From Bryoerythrophyllum caledonicum (taxonomy: Eukaryota; Streptophyta; Bryopsida; Pottiales; Pottiaceae), in NCBI GenBank assembly GCA_963971425.1, contig OZ020521.1, positions 7,023,519-7,087,518 on the forward strand: 64,000 nucleotides of DNA, written 5' to 3'. Made by a program: the position numbers and the translations under genes. The notes under the pieces are model-generated. The model was not told the DNA's origin, did not search any database, and was given only the letters and a program-made list of their open reading frames with translations. Shown in pieces: positions 1-12,122 of this stretch. The first letter of the stretch is position 1. Each line of letters opens with the position of its first letter.

Positions 1-597
1 GAGCACTCTAAATCTGAGTGATTCAATCATACCAATTACTGTTGGTTTCTCTTTATCGGTATTGTTAATGCTGTGTAGGTGATGATTGTTGAGGAATTCC
101 CCGTCATTGGCACGTATTGATTGACATTCCTTGACTCTATTCTTGAATTGGAATACTACGTGTTGCCTTTTGCCAACAATTTCTCCAAGAAGAATCCTGG
201 TAAACTCATCCTGCAATATTTTTGAGTGCAAAATTCCACGGTTGTTCTCATTGAACATGCCTTAAAACTACAATCATTCCATTGAGTCAATTGTGAGTGG
301 AGGAATGAAGCTTTTTCATCTTTTTGTTTTTTAAAAAAGGATACTAGAAATTTTGAGATCATTCAAAATATTGCATCATCGTGTGGCGTTTTCTGATTAT
401 TTGGACTCAAAAGGTTTATACTTTCTTGGTTCCCCCTTTTTTTTTTGCAATCAAACTTTGTTTTGTTTTGTGCCTTAAAAAAACAGTGATACAAAAAAAA
501 TCATTGGAGGAATGGCTACAATTTTGAATAGGCACTAATGGTGATTGATGATTTCCACAGAAGATCTCACTACCGTATACAAGACATTCCTAATGTC
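1..597. other. Spacer, no gene seen
   Basis: AT-rich sequence with short homopolymers. No reading frame with protein-like composition and no repeat boundary was recognised. Confidence 0.5.
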
Positions 598-819
598 TAC
601 ACTAAATATCACTTTTAGTGTAGCGCCCAGTAAATGACTTGTAAATGTTATAAGTTTTCACTTCAAGTGAATATTTTTACCAACTATGTTTATAATGATC
701 CTTTTATTTGAATATTATAGAGAGTTGTGCTCTTGGTAAAAATTGGCATCAAGAGTAAAAACTCATTGCATTTACAAGTCATTTCCTGGGTATTACACTA
801 AAAGTGATATTTAGTGTAG
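598..819. mobile_element. Foldback MITE-like element, about 222 bp
   Basis: Arms at about 598-647 and 769-819 are near-perfect reverse complements of each other. Complementarity continues inward (TTTTTACCAA near 674 against TTGGTAAAAA near 733), so almost the whole element folds into one hairpin. The outer 27 nt are also self-complementary (CTACACTAAA ... TTTAGTGTAG). It has no coding capacity. The superfamily is not assigned because no clear target duplication was found. Confidence 0.65.
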
Positions 820-1238
820 TACTTTTGATGGCCCTTGAATAGTAAAATTTTCCATTTATGTGCAATTCGCAGTAGAGTTTTTCTAGTAGTGCTTCCCCAA
901 GAGGTGTAGTGCTTCCCAAGGATGAGCTAGACATTGTAGACAAATTTCATGTTCTTGCTAGGTAATCCCCAATTATTTAAGAAAACTCTAAAAATCTTTC
1001 TCGTCAAAAATATTATGCATAATAATGGTACAACAATTATCTGCATTCTCTTTCATCCATACTAAAATATTTGAAGCAAATATTGTTACAAAGATTGAAT
1101 TTTTTAATATTAAGTATGTAGAAGTATATCCAAAAAAATGATCGGTAAAAATATTCATCGTACATGGAGTATACAATTAATATATTGTTGTGTTTGTCTT
1201 TAGTGTTTCCAATAATAAATGTCATAGTTAGTGTAGTG
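820..1238. other. Spacer, no gene seen
   Basis: AT-rich sequence with no supported feature. Confidence 0.4.
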
Positions 1239-1466
1239 TTAATCCTTGAAGGCCCAAGTGTACCTACGGGGTACAATTTTTTTTTTCACTTTGACGGTAA
1301 CAATCTTTCAATCCGTACAGTCAAAATTCACAAAATTTTGACCACATCATCTCATACAAGTATAGAAGAAGATCCTATGGTTACATTCTCAGAAAATCCA
1401 TCTTGGAAAATTATAATCAATGAAGTAGAGATTCCTCTGAAACGACTTGGGCCTGTAGGGGGGTAA
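1239..1466. mobile_element. Small piggyBac-like MITE, 228 bp
   Basis: The left end reads TTAATCCTTGAAGGCCCAAG and the right end, read on the other strand, TTACCCCCCTACAGGCCCAA. The two match as terminal inverted repeats. The TTAA/CCCC-type ends agree with the larger family at 12900-13852. A 100-codon plus-strand frame runs through it but is composition noise. Confidence 0.5.
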
Positions 1467-3101
1467 TTAGCACAACAATAAATGTTAAAGAATTTACTAA
1501 TAGTTGAACTACCTTATCTCATCTTATTAAAATGAACTCATTTTTTCAGAGAAACATCATAAAACATACCAACCAAGAGAATTGAAGAAAACTCAGTTTC
1601 TAACCACCTGAAAATAATGAGGCAGTTCACATCAATCCGTTGGAATTAAATTTGCAGTTCGTTATCAAGGCACGGAGACCGAAAAGACTCCATCAATACA
1701 TGTGATCAAGCAGGAATTAGAATGATTCTATTGTAACAAGGCTTTATCATTTAACTCATGTAATTAATCTCTAGCAAATGCAAGCGCAGTATCACCATTT
1801 TCTCAACAAAGAATGCAAACATTACTGTCAGCCCTTATTTTTTCGTTTTAGTGGGATAGTCATAGTGCCTTCAAAGCTACAACACTTCTGGCTTTCTCCT
1901 GAAACCATACAAAACCAAAATTTCTCCATAAATATCCATTTTGGAGAATTCATCTCCATTAACATAGAATTGTACATCCTTTTTGGCGATAGGATGGAGT
2001 CCCAGCCGTTCATTAGTGGCAATATAGCAACGGTAATTGATGAAGTTTTGGCAACATGAAATCATAAGTTTTCCACTTTTCTGGGAATTTTCTTCTTTGG
2101 GAATTTTTTTAGACAAAAAAAACAAGGGCTGACTACTGTAGTTTCGGCATTAACATCCATTTCCAGAGGAGATTTGGGTTCCTGAATCCCCATCCAATTT
2201 TATTTTTATTAGTTTTTGTCTGGTGCTTCCTGATCTTGGGACAATGATAGTGAAATTAGAATGATTATTTACAAAGGATAGGAAACAAAAATCGTCATCT
2301 TTCCAAAAGTAGTCACGGTTTCGGACGCCAGAGTGGCCGCCAAACTTAGCCTGTCTTCGGCCAAAGTTAGCAGGTCCCTCTCCAAAGCAGGCTGGCAGCC
2401 TCACATCGCCTCGGCCAATTCTCGGAGTGTGTTGTCAGCGCGCTTCCATACAACGTCCGCCTCCTAATACCACCCTGATGCCATTGTGTTACCACCATGA
2501 TACCGGTGTACTACCCGCTTAATACCGGCCTAGTACCCTTTCGATACTGCTGTATTTCTATGGGGTTATCTGGGGAGCTGGGATAAAAGGTCGCCAGCTC
2601 GGGACATGTTGTCCGCTTTCTGGGATTCCGCCCTGTTACGAGGGCACGATCCGCGGCAAGCGACCGATCCGTGGACAGTGAGATTGACGTGTTGCGGTGT
2701 TTCATGTGAGTCGATCAGTGCAGGTGCGCGTGTCGTGTTGTGGACTTGACTTTGAGGTGGTCTTCGTAGATGGGAGGACCGCGTCGGCTCTGCGGCTCAG
2801 TCATGGTGCAGCTCTGGAGACTGGTCTCGTCATGGTGCTACCAGGATAGCTCGGGGTAGATTTGCAGGAGAATCATGCCATGGTCATGCGTGCACCAGAT
2901 TCACGTGTACACTTGATTGCTAGAGCGTCCCGAACTATGCGATTGGAGTTTTGAGGTATATCGATCGAAGAGGTTGGGTTTTGGGGTGAGAGGAGGCAGC
3001 GTTGAGGGATGGAATGCGATCATGACTTGTTGTGTGTGGAGTGTTGAGAGAGGTTGAAGTGGTCGGCTTTTGGTGTGAGAGGGACTCGGGGAATTTTGGA
3101 G
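1467..3101. other. Spacer; GC rises before the gene at 3102
   Basis: AT-rich to about 2330, then GC-rich up to the gene. No coding frame is supported. The GC-rich part probably holds the promoter and leader of the 3102 gene, but no clear TATA element was picked. Confidence 0.4.
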
Positions 3102-4070
3102 ATGGGGTCTTGGATTAGCGAGGCGTCGAGTTCGGTGGCGGGGTCGATGCGGTCGCCGCTGTCGAGTTTCACGAGATCGCCGATGACGACGATGCCGTCG
3201 CCGCTGTCCAGTTTCACGAGATCGCCGATGACGACGATGCCGTCGCCGGTGTCGTCGCGGCTGACGCTGGAGTTCGAGACGGCGTTTCTGATGGAGGCGG
3301 AGGAGCCGGTGCGATTCTCTACCACCGACAATATCCTGCCGTACCTCTCCCAGCTGCCGAGCTCGCGGAGTGCCAGCTCCAGCTCCGGCTTCGACTCCAG
3401 CGGCGGGGAGTCAGAGGAGGAGAATCAGTCGCGCTCCACGTCCTTCTGCGACTTCAGGGACTCGCACCGCATCACGCTCGGCAACCTCATCGGCCTGCCC
3501 ATGGACTCGTTCCGGTACGTCAGCGAGTCGTTCCGCTTACGGATGCACATGATGAGCCGCGACAGCAGCACCGCGGGTGAGGATCATCCCCCGCCGCACC
3601 ACCGCTCCAGCCGGACGTGCAGCTTGCTGGGCGACCTCTTCCGCTGCTTGCAGCGCACAACGAACGTCGCGACCACCACCTCGCTCACCTCGCTCGCCTC
3701 CTTCACCATCACGGAGGTCGACTCTTCCGAGGAGGAGGACCGAGCCCGACCCCTCTTCGAGAGCGACAGCCTCGGCCCCACCGTCTTCGACAACTCCGTG
3801 TTCATGGAGCGCGACGCGCTCGGCAGCCGCATCTACGAGTTCAACCCGCTCTACATCTCAGACGCCATCTCAGAGGCGGACTCCACCGCCCCGTCTCGCA
3901 CCTTGAGCCTCAACCACGTCCCCAACGTCACCACCACCACCACCACTGATTCCACCCCGGTGAAGACGCCGCGGCTGAGCGCTCACCAGCCGTTGTCTCC
4001 GTTGCGAGCCGTTCTCACCTCCGTTTGCTGCCAGCTCGGTGATGATTCTGACCACTACATGAGTGAGTGA
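3102..4070 (+). CDS. Ser-rich plant protein of unknown function, intronless, 322 aa
   Basis: The longest GC-rich, protein-like plus-strand frame here. The frame is open from 3054, but the first ATG is at 3102, giving 322 residues and a TGA at 4068-4070. The protein is rich in Ser and Thr with acidic clusters, and has no signal peptide or membrane segment. A 45-bp direct duplication (3153-3197 and 3198-3242) gives two SPLSSFTRSPMTTMP units. A segment around residues 121-131 (SHRITLGNLIG) resembles the conserved 'S-x-TLG-x-L-x-G' stretch of a small land-plant family typified by uncharacterised Arabidopsis At3g17950-type proteins. That link is from memory and weak. Codon use is more GC-rich than any neighbour, as expected for a host gene in AT-rich spacer. 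No function is assigned. Confidence 0.6.
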   Translation: MGSWISEASSSVAGSMRSPLSSFTRSPMTTMPSPLSSFTRSPMTTMPSPVSSRLTLEFETAFLMEAEEPVRFSTTDNILPYLSQLPSSRSASSSSGFDSSGGESEEENQSRSTSFCDFRDSHRITLGNLIGLPMDSFRYVSESFRLRMHMMSRDSSTAGEDHPPPHHRSSRTCSLLGDLFRCLQRTTNVATTTSLTSLASFTITEVDSSEEEDRARPLFESDSLGPTVFDNSVFMERDALGSRIYEFNPLYISDAISEADSTAPSRTLSLNHVPNVTTTTTTDSTPVKTPRLSAHQPLSPLRAVLTSVCCQLGDDSDHYMSE

Positions 4071-5165
4071 TATGTGGGACAATTCTTCTCAGTCTCGCAA
4101 CCACATCGTCTGCAAATCGTCACCAGGTGCCAAGAGATGGAGCGTTCTTCTTAGAGTTTCCGCAAGACGGTGGATCTTCCGGAGGAGCATCACAGATCAT
4201 GTTAAATTTCATGCCAGGAGGTGATCTTACATGTGAAGTGATGGTGATGATACATGTGCAACTTCCAGATGAGCATCAGTGTGGCATGATCCATAGCCTG
4301 GTCCTCTTACATGTGAAGAACTCTTTTAAAGTGAGGGCAACAACTCCGTCCTTTGAATAGGAACTTCTACGACCATTCACGGTCAAGGTAGAATATAGGT
4401 TTCAATGGCATGATTTGTAGCCTGGTTTTCATGACAAGACATGTGGGGACACCATTTGAAGGTGAGTATGGATCCCTTTGAAGAGGATTTGTACAACCGA
4501 GGGCAAAGGTTAGGACATGGATCATGGTGATGGTGGTGGCATGACCCATAACATTAGCTAGGTTCCAGAAGGATGACTAGCAGGACTACACCTTTCGATA
4601 TCCAGTGATTTTAATTTTCCTCTTCCATTAGGAAAGTCAGGCAGTTTGTCTTCCTGTACTATTAGGTTACTTCATGAATCAAACGTCGCGAGTACATCAT
4701 CATTGTACATTATATACAGTTCGATGTGGGGTTCTTTCTTGAGGTGTGTGAGTTAGTAGGGTACACTTTCCACACTGAAAGTGTGAAATGGTCTTTACTG
4801 ATTTGCTTAGTTTGAAACGTGTTTCTAACTAAACCTGACTTGATGATTTTGATGAATCTGTGATAGATTGCAGTAGCTACTAATTGGTTGTTACATAACC
4901 AGCCAGCATGTTCATGTGAAACTTGGTGTATGTCTTCTGATGTATGTGCAATGGAAACACACCAATGTGCATAGACAAAAACCCATGCCATGAAGAAGTG
5001 CTGATTTGCATATTGACCAGGGCAAGAGGGCGTTGGATTCAACCATGTTGCAAACTGTATGTCCCCATCCGTATCCCATGTCTCAAAATGCCTCAACCCA
5101 TGAATGTCTGATGTCAGGGTACAACTTGACCTCTCAGGAAGCAGCTGAAACACCTTCTAAGATGT
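4071..5165. other. Spacer with imperfect direct repeats
   Basis: Between about 4190 and 4560 the phrase 'tacatgtgaag ... ggcatgatccatagcctggt' recurs in diverged form. The 147-codon minus-strand frame at 4710-5153 has no recognisable domain and atypical composition, so it is not called a gene. The first few hundred bases may be the 3' end of the 3102 gene. Confidence 0.4.
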
Positions 5166-5303
5166 ATAAGGTAAGGGTCTCTTGATCCGACCATGTTTCT
5201 TAAACCGTCCCCCTCTGACATGTACACTGTAGGTACATTGTAGGTACTCTGAGTTAGAGGACGGTTAAAGAAACAGGGTCGGATCAAGAGACCCTTACCT
5301 TAT
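5166..5303. mobile_element. Hairpin (foldback) element, 138 bp
   Basis: The left arm ATAAGGTAAGGGTCTCTTGA (from 5166) is an exact reverse complement of the right arm ending at 5303. Pairing extends for about 45 nt per arm with few mismatches, around a short loop. Flanking TA dinucleotides would suit a TA-targeting MITE. It could also be read as a small-RNA hairpin source. No genes lie inside. Confidence 0.65.
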
Positions 5304-6470
5304 AACCCTTTAACTTCTACATGGCATGGGAGGGTCAATTTTGGTACTCTCAGTGCTGTAGCTTTTTCCACAACTGGCCGTTTGTTGTTGTTGCGGTCTT
5401 CATAGCGTACTCGAGGCAAGTTGTTAACTTTTCAATGGATCTTCTTGATCCCCAATCGATGCATGCATTGACAAACTATAGTGATTTTTGTGATGTGGGG
5501 TCGCAACGAAATGTATCCAATGTGCAGATGATGTTCATCATAATCTATTATAATCGTAGATTCTTCCAGGCTCTTGTGGTCCACTTCGGCGTTAGAGGGT
5601 TAAAGACCACCGAGCTCTTCAATTAACTTAATTGAAGGATTCTAGTTTGGACACCACCAAACAACACTTTCTTAATCAATAGCAATTAAGCGTGACAAAA
5701 GAATAGTATTACTATTCAAAAGAGGGAGTATCTTAATGAACCTTTGGGTGGATTTGCAAATAATTTGAGTGTTAATTCTAATTTTCTTGCTTGTAAACCA
5801 TTGTGAAAGTGTCATCAATACATTTAGTATTGATTGGTCCAACAAGGTATTTTATGATAAATATATGAACAATATTACTTATGTAGATACCAAAGGTGGA
5901 AGGCAGGTCCGACACTTATAACATGCAATTAAGCAATTATGCACTTGGGTACAACGGCGGCCATTGCGAACAAAAGTGGCAAAATTGAAAAAAAAAAAAA
6001 CAATCTGAGAAAAAAAATGTTTCCAAACGAAAAAAAATTGAGCTTCTGCAACAATATTACGTACAATCATGGTTGTTCATATTGGAAGCAATTTTTTGGC
6101 ATTTTCAACGAATTTGTGGTGGCCCCTCGTTAATACTAGATAAATATGTATTTAATTTAGTTTCACAATATTTCAAAGATAGATTTGAAGGATTGTAGTA
6201 TATAAACAGGCGTAATTACAAAAAAACATACTTTATGCAAGGGTTGGCAGTTGATTAAAAGATATTCTACGTAGTACATAATGCATACAATGGTGCAAAC
6301 TAAATATAGATGCTTCAACAATTGGGCTTAGCACCAATAGTAAATACAACTTTACTCTAAAGGATTAATGACATAACGTCTTACATCACCCTTAGAATAT
6401 ACTACTCTTACACATACACTATATATCAATTACCATACACAACTAGTATACTCTCAAAAAGGCACACTAT
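5304..6470. other. Spacer, no gene seen
   Basis: AT-rich sequence with homopolymer A runs near 5990. The 101-codon frame at 5321 lacks support. The last few hundred bases may be the 3' UTR of the minus-strand gene that ends at 6471. Confidence 0.4.
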
Positions 6471-9400
6471 CTACTCCATAGAATTTAGGGCTGCTTGCAA
6501 ACGGTCATCATCGATAGCTTCGGTTTGCATTGCAATATATTGTAGGATGTGAGCCTTTGCCGATTGAAGAATGCGAATCCTACTTTCAACCTGCACTCCA
6601 AATACATTGCGCTTTCTCCACCCGTTGGCTCCGGACATGGTTCTTTCCGGAGAGTCTACCCATGAAAAAATGCATGCATCTTTCTCTACCCAACTATGGC
6701 TCTCCCCAGATGGCTCCCAGATTGAGTCCATGCAATTTGCATACCGTTGTGCAGAAGACCCATGTCCATCAACAACCCCCCTTTGGATGATGGGCCAATA
6801 CCAACAAACCTTTATCTTAAGTCTCCATCGGTTTTTTCCTTCCTCAATCACTTTCCCCAAATAGAATGGTACACCGCCTTCTATCTCTGCTCGATCAACA
6901 CTCAAGGCTACAAATTGTCCACAACGGATATCAGATTGTGGATTAAATGGTGGAAATGGGTCATGATTACCTTCATATATTGTTCCTTCTTCGGCGCGTT
7001 CCTCAATGCAGTTGCGCTCTGCTTGTTGTGCCCTACGCAGTGCTTGATTAGAGGGTCTTCCTCTACGAGGACCAAAGTATCCTCTAGCCTCGGCATTTGG
7101 AAGCATGGCCACTACCTGCTCTACGACATTTATCTCGCGATTTTCTTCACTTGCACCATCCATTACATCCAAAGATGCGCTCCCTGTAGGTCCGGTGTTG
7201 GAGAATTCTGAAGGCCAAAACGGTGTGGTACGATGCTCATTGCTACGGTCTTTGTGTGGAAATTGAGCTAAATAGAGTTTCAATCGTTCAGCCTCTACTT
7301 TTGCCTCACGATTCTTGTCCTCATGCTGCAACCTTTGAATGCACCTTTGTTTATATGCAATGAAGTCATCCAACGGCTTCAACTCCCGTTCGTCCGCTGC
7401 AAATACTTCCGCAAACGATGGTCGTTCATCTCTATTTGGCAACGACCTCAAAGTTTTCGTCCCTGCCTCCGGTCCCCATGGATCCTTGCAATAATGCTTG
7501 TGTTGTACTCGAACCTCACGAGCCCCTTCTCGATTGTCCATATAGAATCGCATGTGGTGCGGAAATGTTATGCCCACCAATGAATCCTGACCTGTAAGTA
7601 AGTGAGGAGTTATGAACAATTTCCAATCCCATACATTCTCTAGCAGCCGGGCGCTAACAAATGCTTCCGTAGGAGATGTTCCTCGTTCTATAAGACCAAT
7701 CATTTCCTTCAACGAGTCCACGTCCGACCTCTTCAACGTATTTGATATACAACTGAAGCGTTGATCAATATCTTCGTGGGTATGGCCCACTATAAGAAAA
7801 GATAGTTCCACCTCCTGAAAAAACCCCAATCCCACCAATGTAGCACATAGAGCAAACATATAAATGTTTTTGTTCTCACGGGTGCAATTGTCGGCCTGAA
7901 TTCGCAGTGTTGGTGGCAAAAAGCCCCTCCTCCGCAGCACATCTCCAATCACGTACAACAATGTACTCACGACTTGATTGCTATCGTGTTTGTGGTGAGT
8001 CCCAAACCACACGTCGCAATATAAACCAATGCCATGTACAAGAGCACCACATAGATGGGTCTTCACAAACCGGTACTCAATGTTTTTCACAGTCTGACGC
8101 ATCCTCGGTACCATGGTCGTGTTTTGGTCCATGCCATCTACTATGATGCACATGTACAACTCAGGGCTAATATAACACGACCTCTTGAATATCCAATAAT
8201 GCCTACGTTCTTCCATCTGGTTGCGCAGATGCAACATAAACAACTCTGTTATCTTTATTCTTGCATCCGCATTGGTGGTTCCTTCCATGGCACATTTATA
8301 CTCCCAACAATGATAACACTTTGAGAATCTCGAGAATGGAGGTACCTGAACGTGGGGATACTTGATGCGCCACATCCTCCGGAACGAACTCATAGAAATG
8401 GTTTGTCCATTACAAATTCTCTTGACCTCCTCGTTCACGTAATTGAATACATCAAATTTGGCTGTATTCATAGGAAGGAGAATGAGAGGCACCACTTCAT
8501 TGTCACTCTTACGGCGAATACATCGATGAGGTTGAGGACAACCAGCTTCATCTACAAACGATTTAAAGCAAGCCTCTGCTGCAGACATTCTAGTACTCTC
8601 TCTTATCGGATCTGAAAGGGTATTGCCGTGAATCGATGTCACTCTTCCATATATTAGACAGTCCTTCTTCAATTGCTTAAAGCGCCTCTGTGAATATCCA
8701 ACCCCAAGAGCGTAGCAAGCATTGCAAACTTCTTTCCCATCTAACTTTGTTACAAACTTCTCTCGACGAGTTCCTTCCATCCTTGTGTAAAAAGAAACTA
8801 GCATCTATCTCATCCACGTACTTCGAACTGAAAACTCATTACCCCATGCATTATATCGCATGTCCAATAGATACCTTGCTGGAACGTCCCTCAAACAATT
8901 GCGTTTGCATCCTCCTTGTGCCATTGCAATTTGCACGCTTCTAAGGGATACCTTAGATGGTGCAGCTTCTGTCAATGATGGCTCCCTAGAATCTCTCCTT
9001 CTCCTATTTTGCATAGAATATGGACGACGTGCTGGTCTAACATAAGCAAATCCATCTACATGGGGCAAATCTTGGATGTTTGAGGGAGTAGGCTGGGAAA
9101 ACGGTGAATTTTCATCTTCGGCGTTTGAAGCATGACTACTACGTCGAGACCTCTGGGTGGATCCTGTTGTGTTGATGAACTCAGGAAAATCAAATTCTGG
9201 GGCCATCACTTCTGTAGGCGCTATCTGTGATCCAATGTCACTATGGACACCTGTGATATCAGGTTCTACAGCCACTGCACGTATCAAAGACCGATGCCAA
9301 CGAATGATCAAACCCACACACATGCCAAGGCGTTCTCCTACAATCTCTCCAGTCCAATGCAATGCATCATCTACCCTAATGATACGCACTGCCACCTCAA

Positions 9401-9575
9401 ATGGGAACAACTTTGACCCATTCAATTCCATGCCACTTTTGAATGCATGCTCCCTAGTTGCTAAGCCCACCACATCTCCTTTCTCTGAAAGCAATTCCAC
9501 TGCCCTCTCCAATTCAGATGATCTGATCCCAACAGATCTCTGTTGAATTTGCCTTGCACGTGTTGCTCGTACTAA
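6471..9575 (-). CDS. Transposase-like protein with DUF7869-type RNase-H-like core, one in-frame TAG
   Basis: A continuous minus-strand frame from 9575 to 6471, interrupted only by TAG at 8805-8807. About 255 codons lie before the stop and 777 after, in the same phase. The pre-stop part ends in a Cys-rich stretch (CKRNCLRDVPARYLL) like the segment that precedes the core in DUF7869 proteins. In the 777-residue part there is a CYHCWEYKC cluster at 163-171, then candidate acidic catalytic motifs VDGMDQ (222-227), QADNCTRENKN (303-313) and GHTHEDIDQRF (340-350), and a C-terminal region (about 630-700) resembling a BAH/Tudor-like module. The order of motifs matches DUF7869 proteins as I know them. 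A transposase role is inferred, not shown. There is no ATG in frame near 9575; the first Met is about 45 codons in, so an upstream exon is likely (see 11151-11262). Confidence 0.7.
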
Positions 9576-9880
9576 TCAAGCCCCCACAGAGCTATTGGAG
9601 AGCATATTATCTCTTTGGATGTGTGGCCGTATCGAAGGAGTCTGAATTGTGCGGCTGTCCATTATCAATATTGAAAAAAATAGGAACATTATGGCTGCAC
9701 ATTAGTCAAAATACATGTACTAGTTGTTAACCTTCAAAGCACCATTCATTTGATAAAAGATATATTTTTAAATACATATTCACTGTTCAAAATATGATGA
9801 TGATATTAGACCTTTTGATAAACAACTATGAAATGAAAAAATCAAGAATTTGTAGAACATGAACTCCTTGCATAGAGTCA

Positions 9881-10830
9881 TTAACCCTGAAGGTACAATG
9901 ACAGTCTTACACCAAAAACACTTCAAAATTCTTGGATTCTAGTGCAATGAACAAAAAAGGAAACAAAAACTTTTATTTCTAATTTTGACCGTAGGATCTC
10001 AATTAAGGCTTATTAAGTAAAATATAAACAAAATTTCATAAACTTTGACCGCATGGATTGAAAGATTATAGTGTTTGAAGTCAAGCATATGGTTCATTTT
10101 CTTCCCTGATGCAGTGGATCAACAGACTTTGACTTCACTTGCTGTCAAATTTTTGCACTACACAAGGTCTAAATCCATAACCATCTTGTTAAGCTTGATG
10201 TTAGTTATTTGTACACCAATTTTTAGAGGTAGAGAACGGGTGTAGCATATTTAAAACAATTGTGCAAGGAGTGGAAGTTTGGAATTTCTTAAATCACACT
10301 ATAATTTTTTGTGAACTTAATATGTTTTAGATTGGTAATCCAAATGGTCATAAGAAGGTTTACACCACATATTGTTGTGGAAAAAATAAAAAGTGATAAT
10401 TGAAAAAATTTCTAGGTTTTATTTGGAAAACAAAAAGTTTTTTTGGTACCTTGCCCAACACTGACTAACAATGTGTGAAAATGTTTGACTCGGGTTGATA
10501 TGCTATTTTTCACTAATGACAAGAACTTATTTTGACAACATCAAGGGAAATAGTATTAGTTGTAAGTACCGAAAATCTCACATTCAACATAGTGTCATAG
10601 CAAAAGTTTTTTAACGTGCCCGACTTGCCCGCTCTCCCCATTTGAAATTCAAAACCCTTCAACTTTTTGATCAAATGTCCAATTTAGGTAAAAACTATTT
10701 TCCCACTAGAGTCTTCATAATGCCTTTCTATGATAACATTTTCAAAGAGAAATGTTGGAAATTGACACCATAGGAACATTACCGAACTTTCAAAAAGTCC
10801 ATTTCTGACAATTGATCCTTTAGGGGTTAA
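9881..10830. mobile_element. piggyBac-like non-autonomous element, 950 bp
   Basis: Starts TTAACCCTGAAGGTAC and ends TAGGGGTTAA, with inverted ends and TTAA at both borders. The interior aligns along its length with 12900-13852, sharing the CTAGTGCAATGAA, TGTTGTGGAAAAAATAAAAA and CACTAATGACAAGAA blocks. No coding frame. It lies in the likely intron between the exon at 11151-11262 and the body of the DUF7869-type gene. Confidence 0.7.
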
Positions 10831-11150
10831 ATATGTTACACCTCTTCTGCATCCCTAAACATTGGTGTAAAATGGAACTTATATCATTTCTAATATGATG
10901 ATAATGAATCTAGATCATGTGTGATGCAATCTTTTGAATCCAAGTGAACTGAAATGAAGGGATTCCACTGAATCTAGGGAAGAAAATGAACCATGTTGTC
11001 TACTTGCTATTACTGATACTATTGGAACTTGTTACAAACGCTAATAAATGAAAGGGTTTATACATCCACATAAAGGTTATTCTATAAATTACATAGTATA
11101 GAAGATCAATCAACAATCAATCTTAAACTTGTATAAAAATAAATGTTTAC

Positions 11151-11262
11151 CTGAAGATACGTTGTAGGTGTTAGCGGTAAACGCACTAATGCTTGATGGC
11201 GTTCAACATTAATTCAGCATTATGTCGTTGTTGAACATGTTTTCCAACCCTTCCCACTGTAC
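11151..11262 (-). CDS. Probable upstream exon of the DUF7869-type gene, frameshifted
   Basis: On the minus strand this 112-nt stretch is bounded by an acceptor-like TGTTGCAG and a donor-like CAG/GTAAAC. It encodes GRVGKHVQQRHNAEL in one frame and then NVERHQALVRLPLTPTTYLQ in another, so it reads as one exon with a single small indel. The gene body begins with a similar basic stretch (TRARQIQQRSVGI) at about 9562. Assignment to that gene rests on position, strand and splice signals only. The implied intron of about 1.6 kb contains the 9881-10830 element. Confidence 0.4.
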
Positions 11263-11954
11263 CTGCAACACATGCATAAAATTTATATAGTAAACTATGT
11301 GATAAAAAGTCCCAAGTATCTTTGTATTACACGTAGGCTATAGCCAAATTTTTTAATATAATATGTAAAAAGCTTAAACAAAAGGAGAACAAAGCAAAAG
11401 GTCCAAAGTTCTAAAGTCAAACTTTGACTAGTAAACTTGGAGCACAAGGTTCCAACAAGGATATAAGGTTTCTATGCAAATCTAGAGGTCTCTTCCCATC
11501 TCAGTTTCTAAGGTGAGCTCTCTTGCAATCGAAGCCTCGAGGCTATGTGCATTTTTATTTCATTCACTAATTTCTGTCAACTTTGTGTACTATGTAGATT
11601 GGAGGGAATTTGCACATCAAGGAGATTTTTGCGAATTTGGTAAGCTCTTGACTATGTATCATTTCTGAATGAGGGAACTCCAGGGTTAGGTTCATGATGA
11701 TTGAAGTTCAGTTAGAGTTGCAATAGTGTTAGGTGAGTACCAATATTTGAATACACAAATGATGACACCAACTTCAATGCTTACAAAATTGCAAATTCAA
11801 CAAAGTTGAATGAATACACATGTAACAGTCAACTAGTGAGTTCAGCCTTCGATCAACTGAAAAAATTACACCAAAACCACATAGAATTGAGGTCAAGAGA
11901 GTAGCTGGTAGTTTGGTACTAAATCCTCAGTAAGGCACATCAACGCACTACCTG
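11263..11954. other. Spacer, no gene seen
   Basis: AT-rich sequence that may include the 5' end of the minus-strand DUF7869-type gene. Nothing firm. Confidence 0.35.
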
Positions 11955-12122
11955 AAACCCTAGCCGCCACACCCAGGCACACCCTAGCCGCCGTACCTAA
12001 CCCGTAGCCGCCGCACCCAAACCCTAGCCGCCACATCCAGGCACACAAACCCTAGCCGCCGTACCTAAACCGTAGCCGCCGCACCCAAACCCTAGCCGCC
12101 ACACCCAAACCCTAGCCACCGT
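11955..12122. repeat. GC-rich tandem repeat, CCCTAGCCGCC units
   Basis: About eight diverged copies of a 20-21 bp unit around CCCTAGCCGCCACACCCAAA. They are arranged in a higher-order repeat of roughly 65 bp (the CAGGCACAC...CCGTACCTAA...CCGTAGCCGCC order occurs twice). Reading frames through it are artefacts. Confidence 0.7.

Noticed and set aside
4710..5153. 147-codon minus-strand frame
   Set aside because: No domain, odd composition (many His, Cys, Trp), no splice or start support.
11955..12122. Interstitial telomere repeat (CCCTA-like words)
   Set aside because: The unit is CCCTAGCCGCC with 20-21 bp period, not tandem CCCTAAA.
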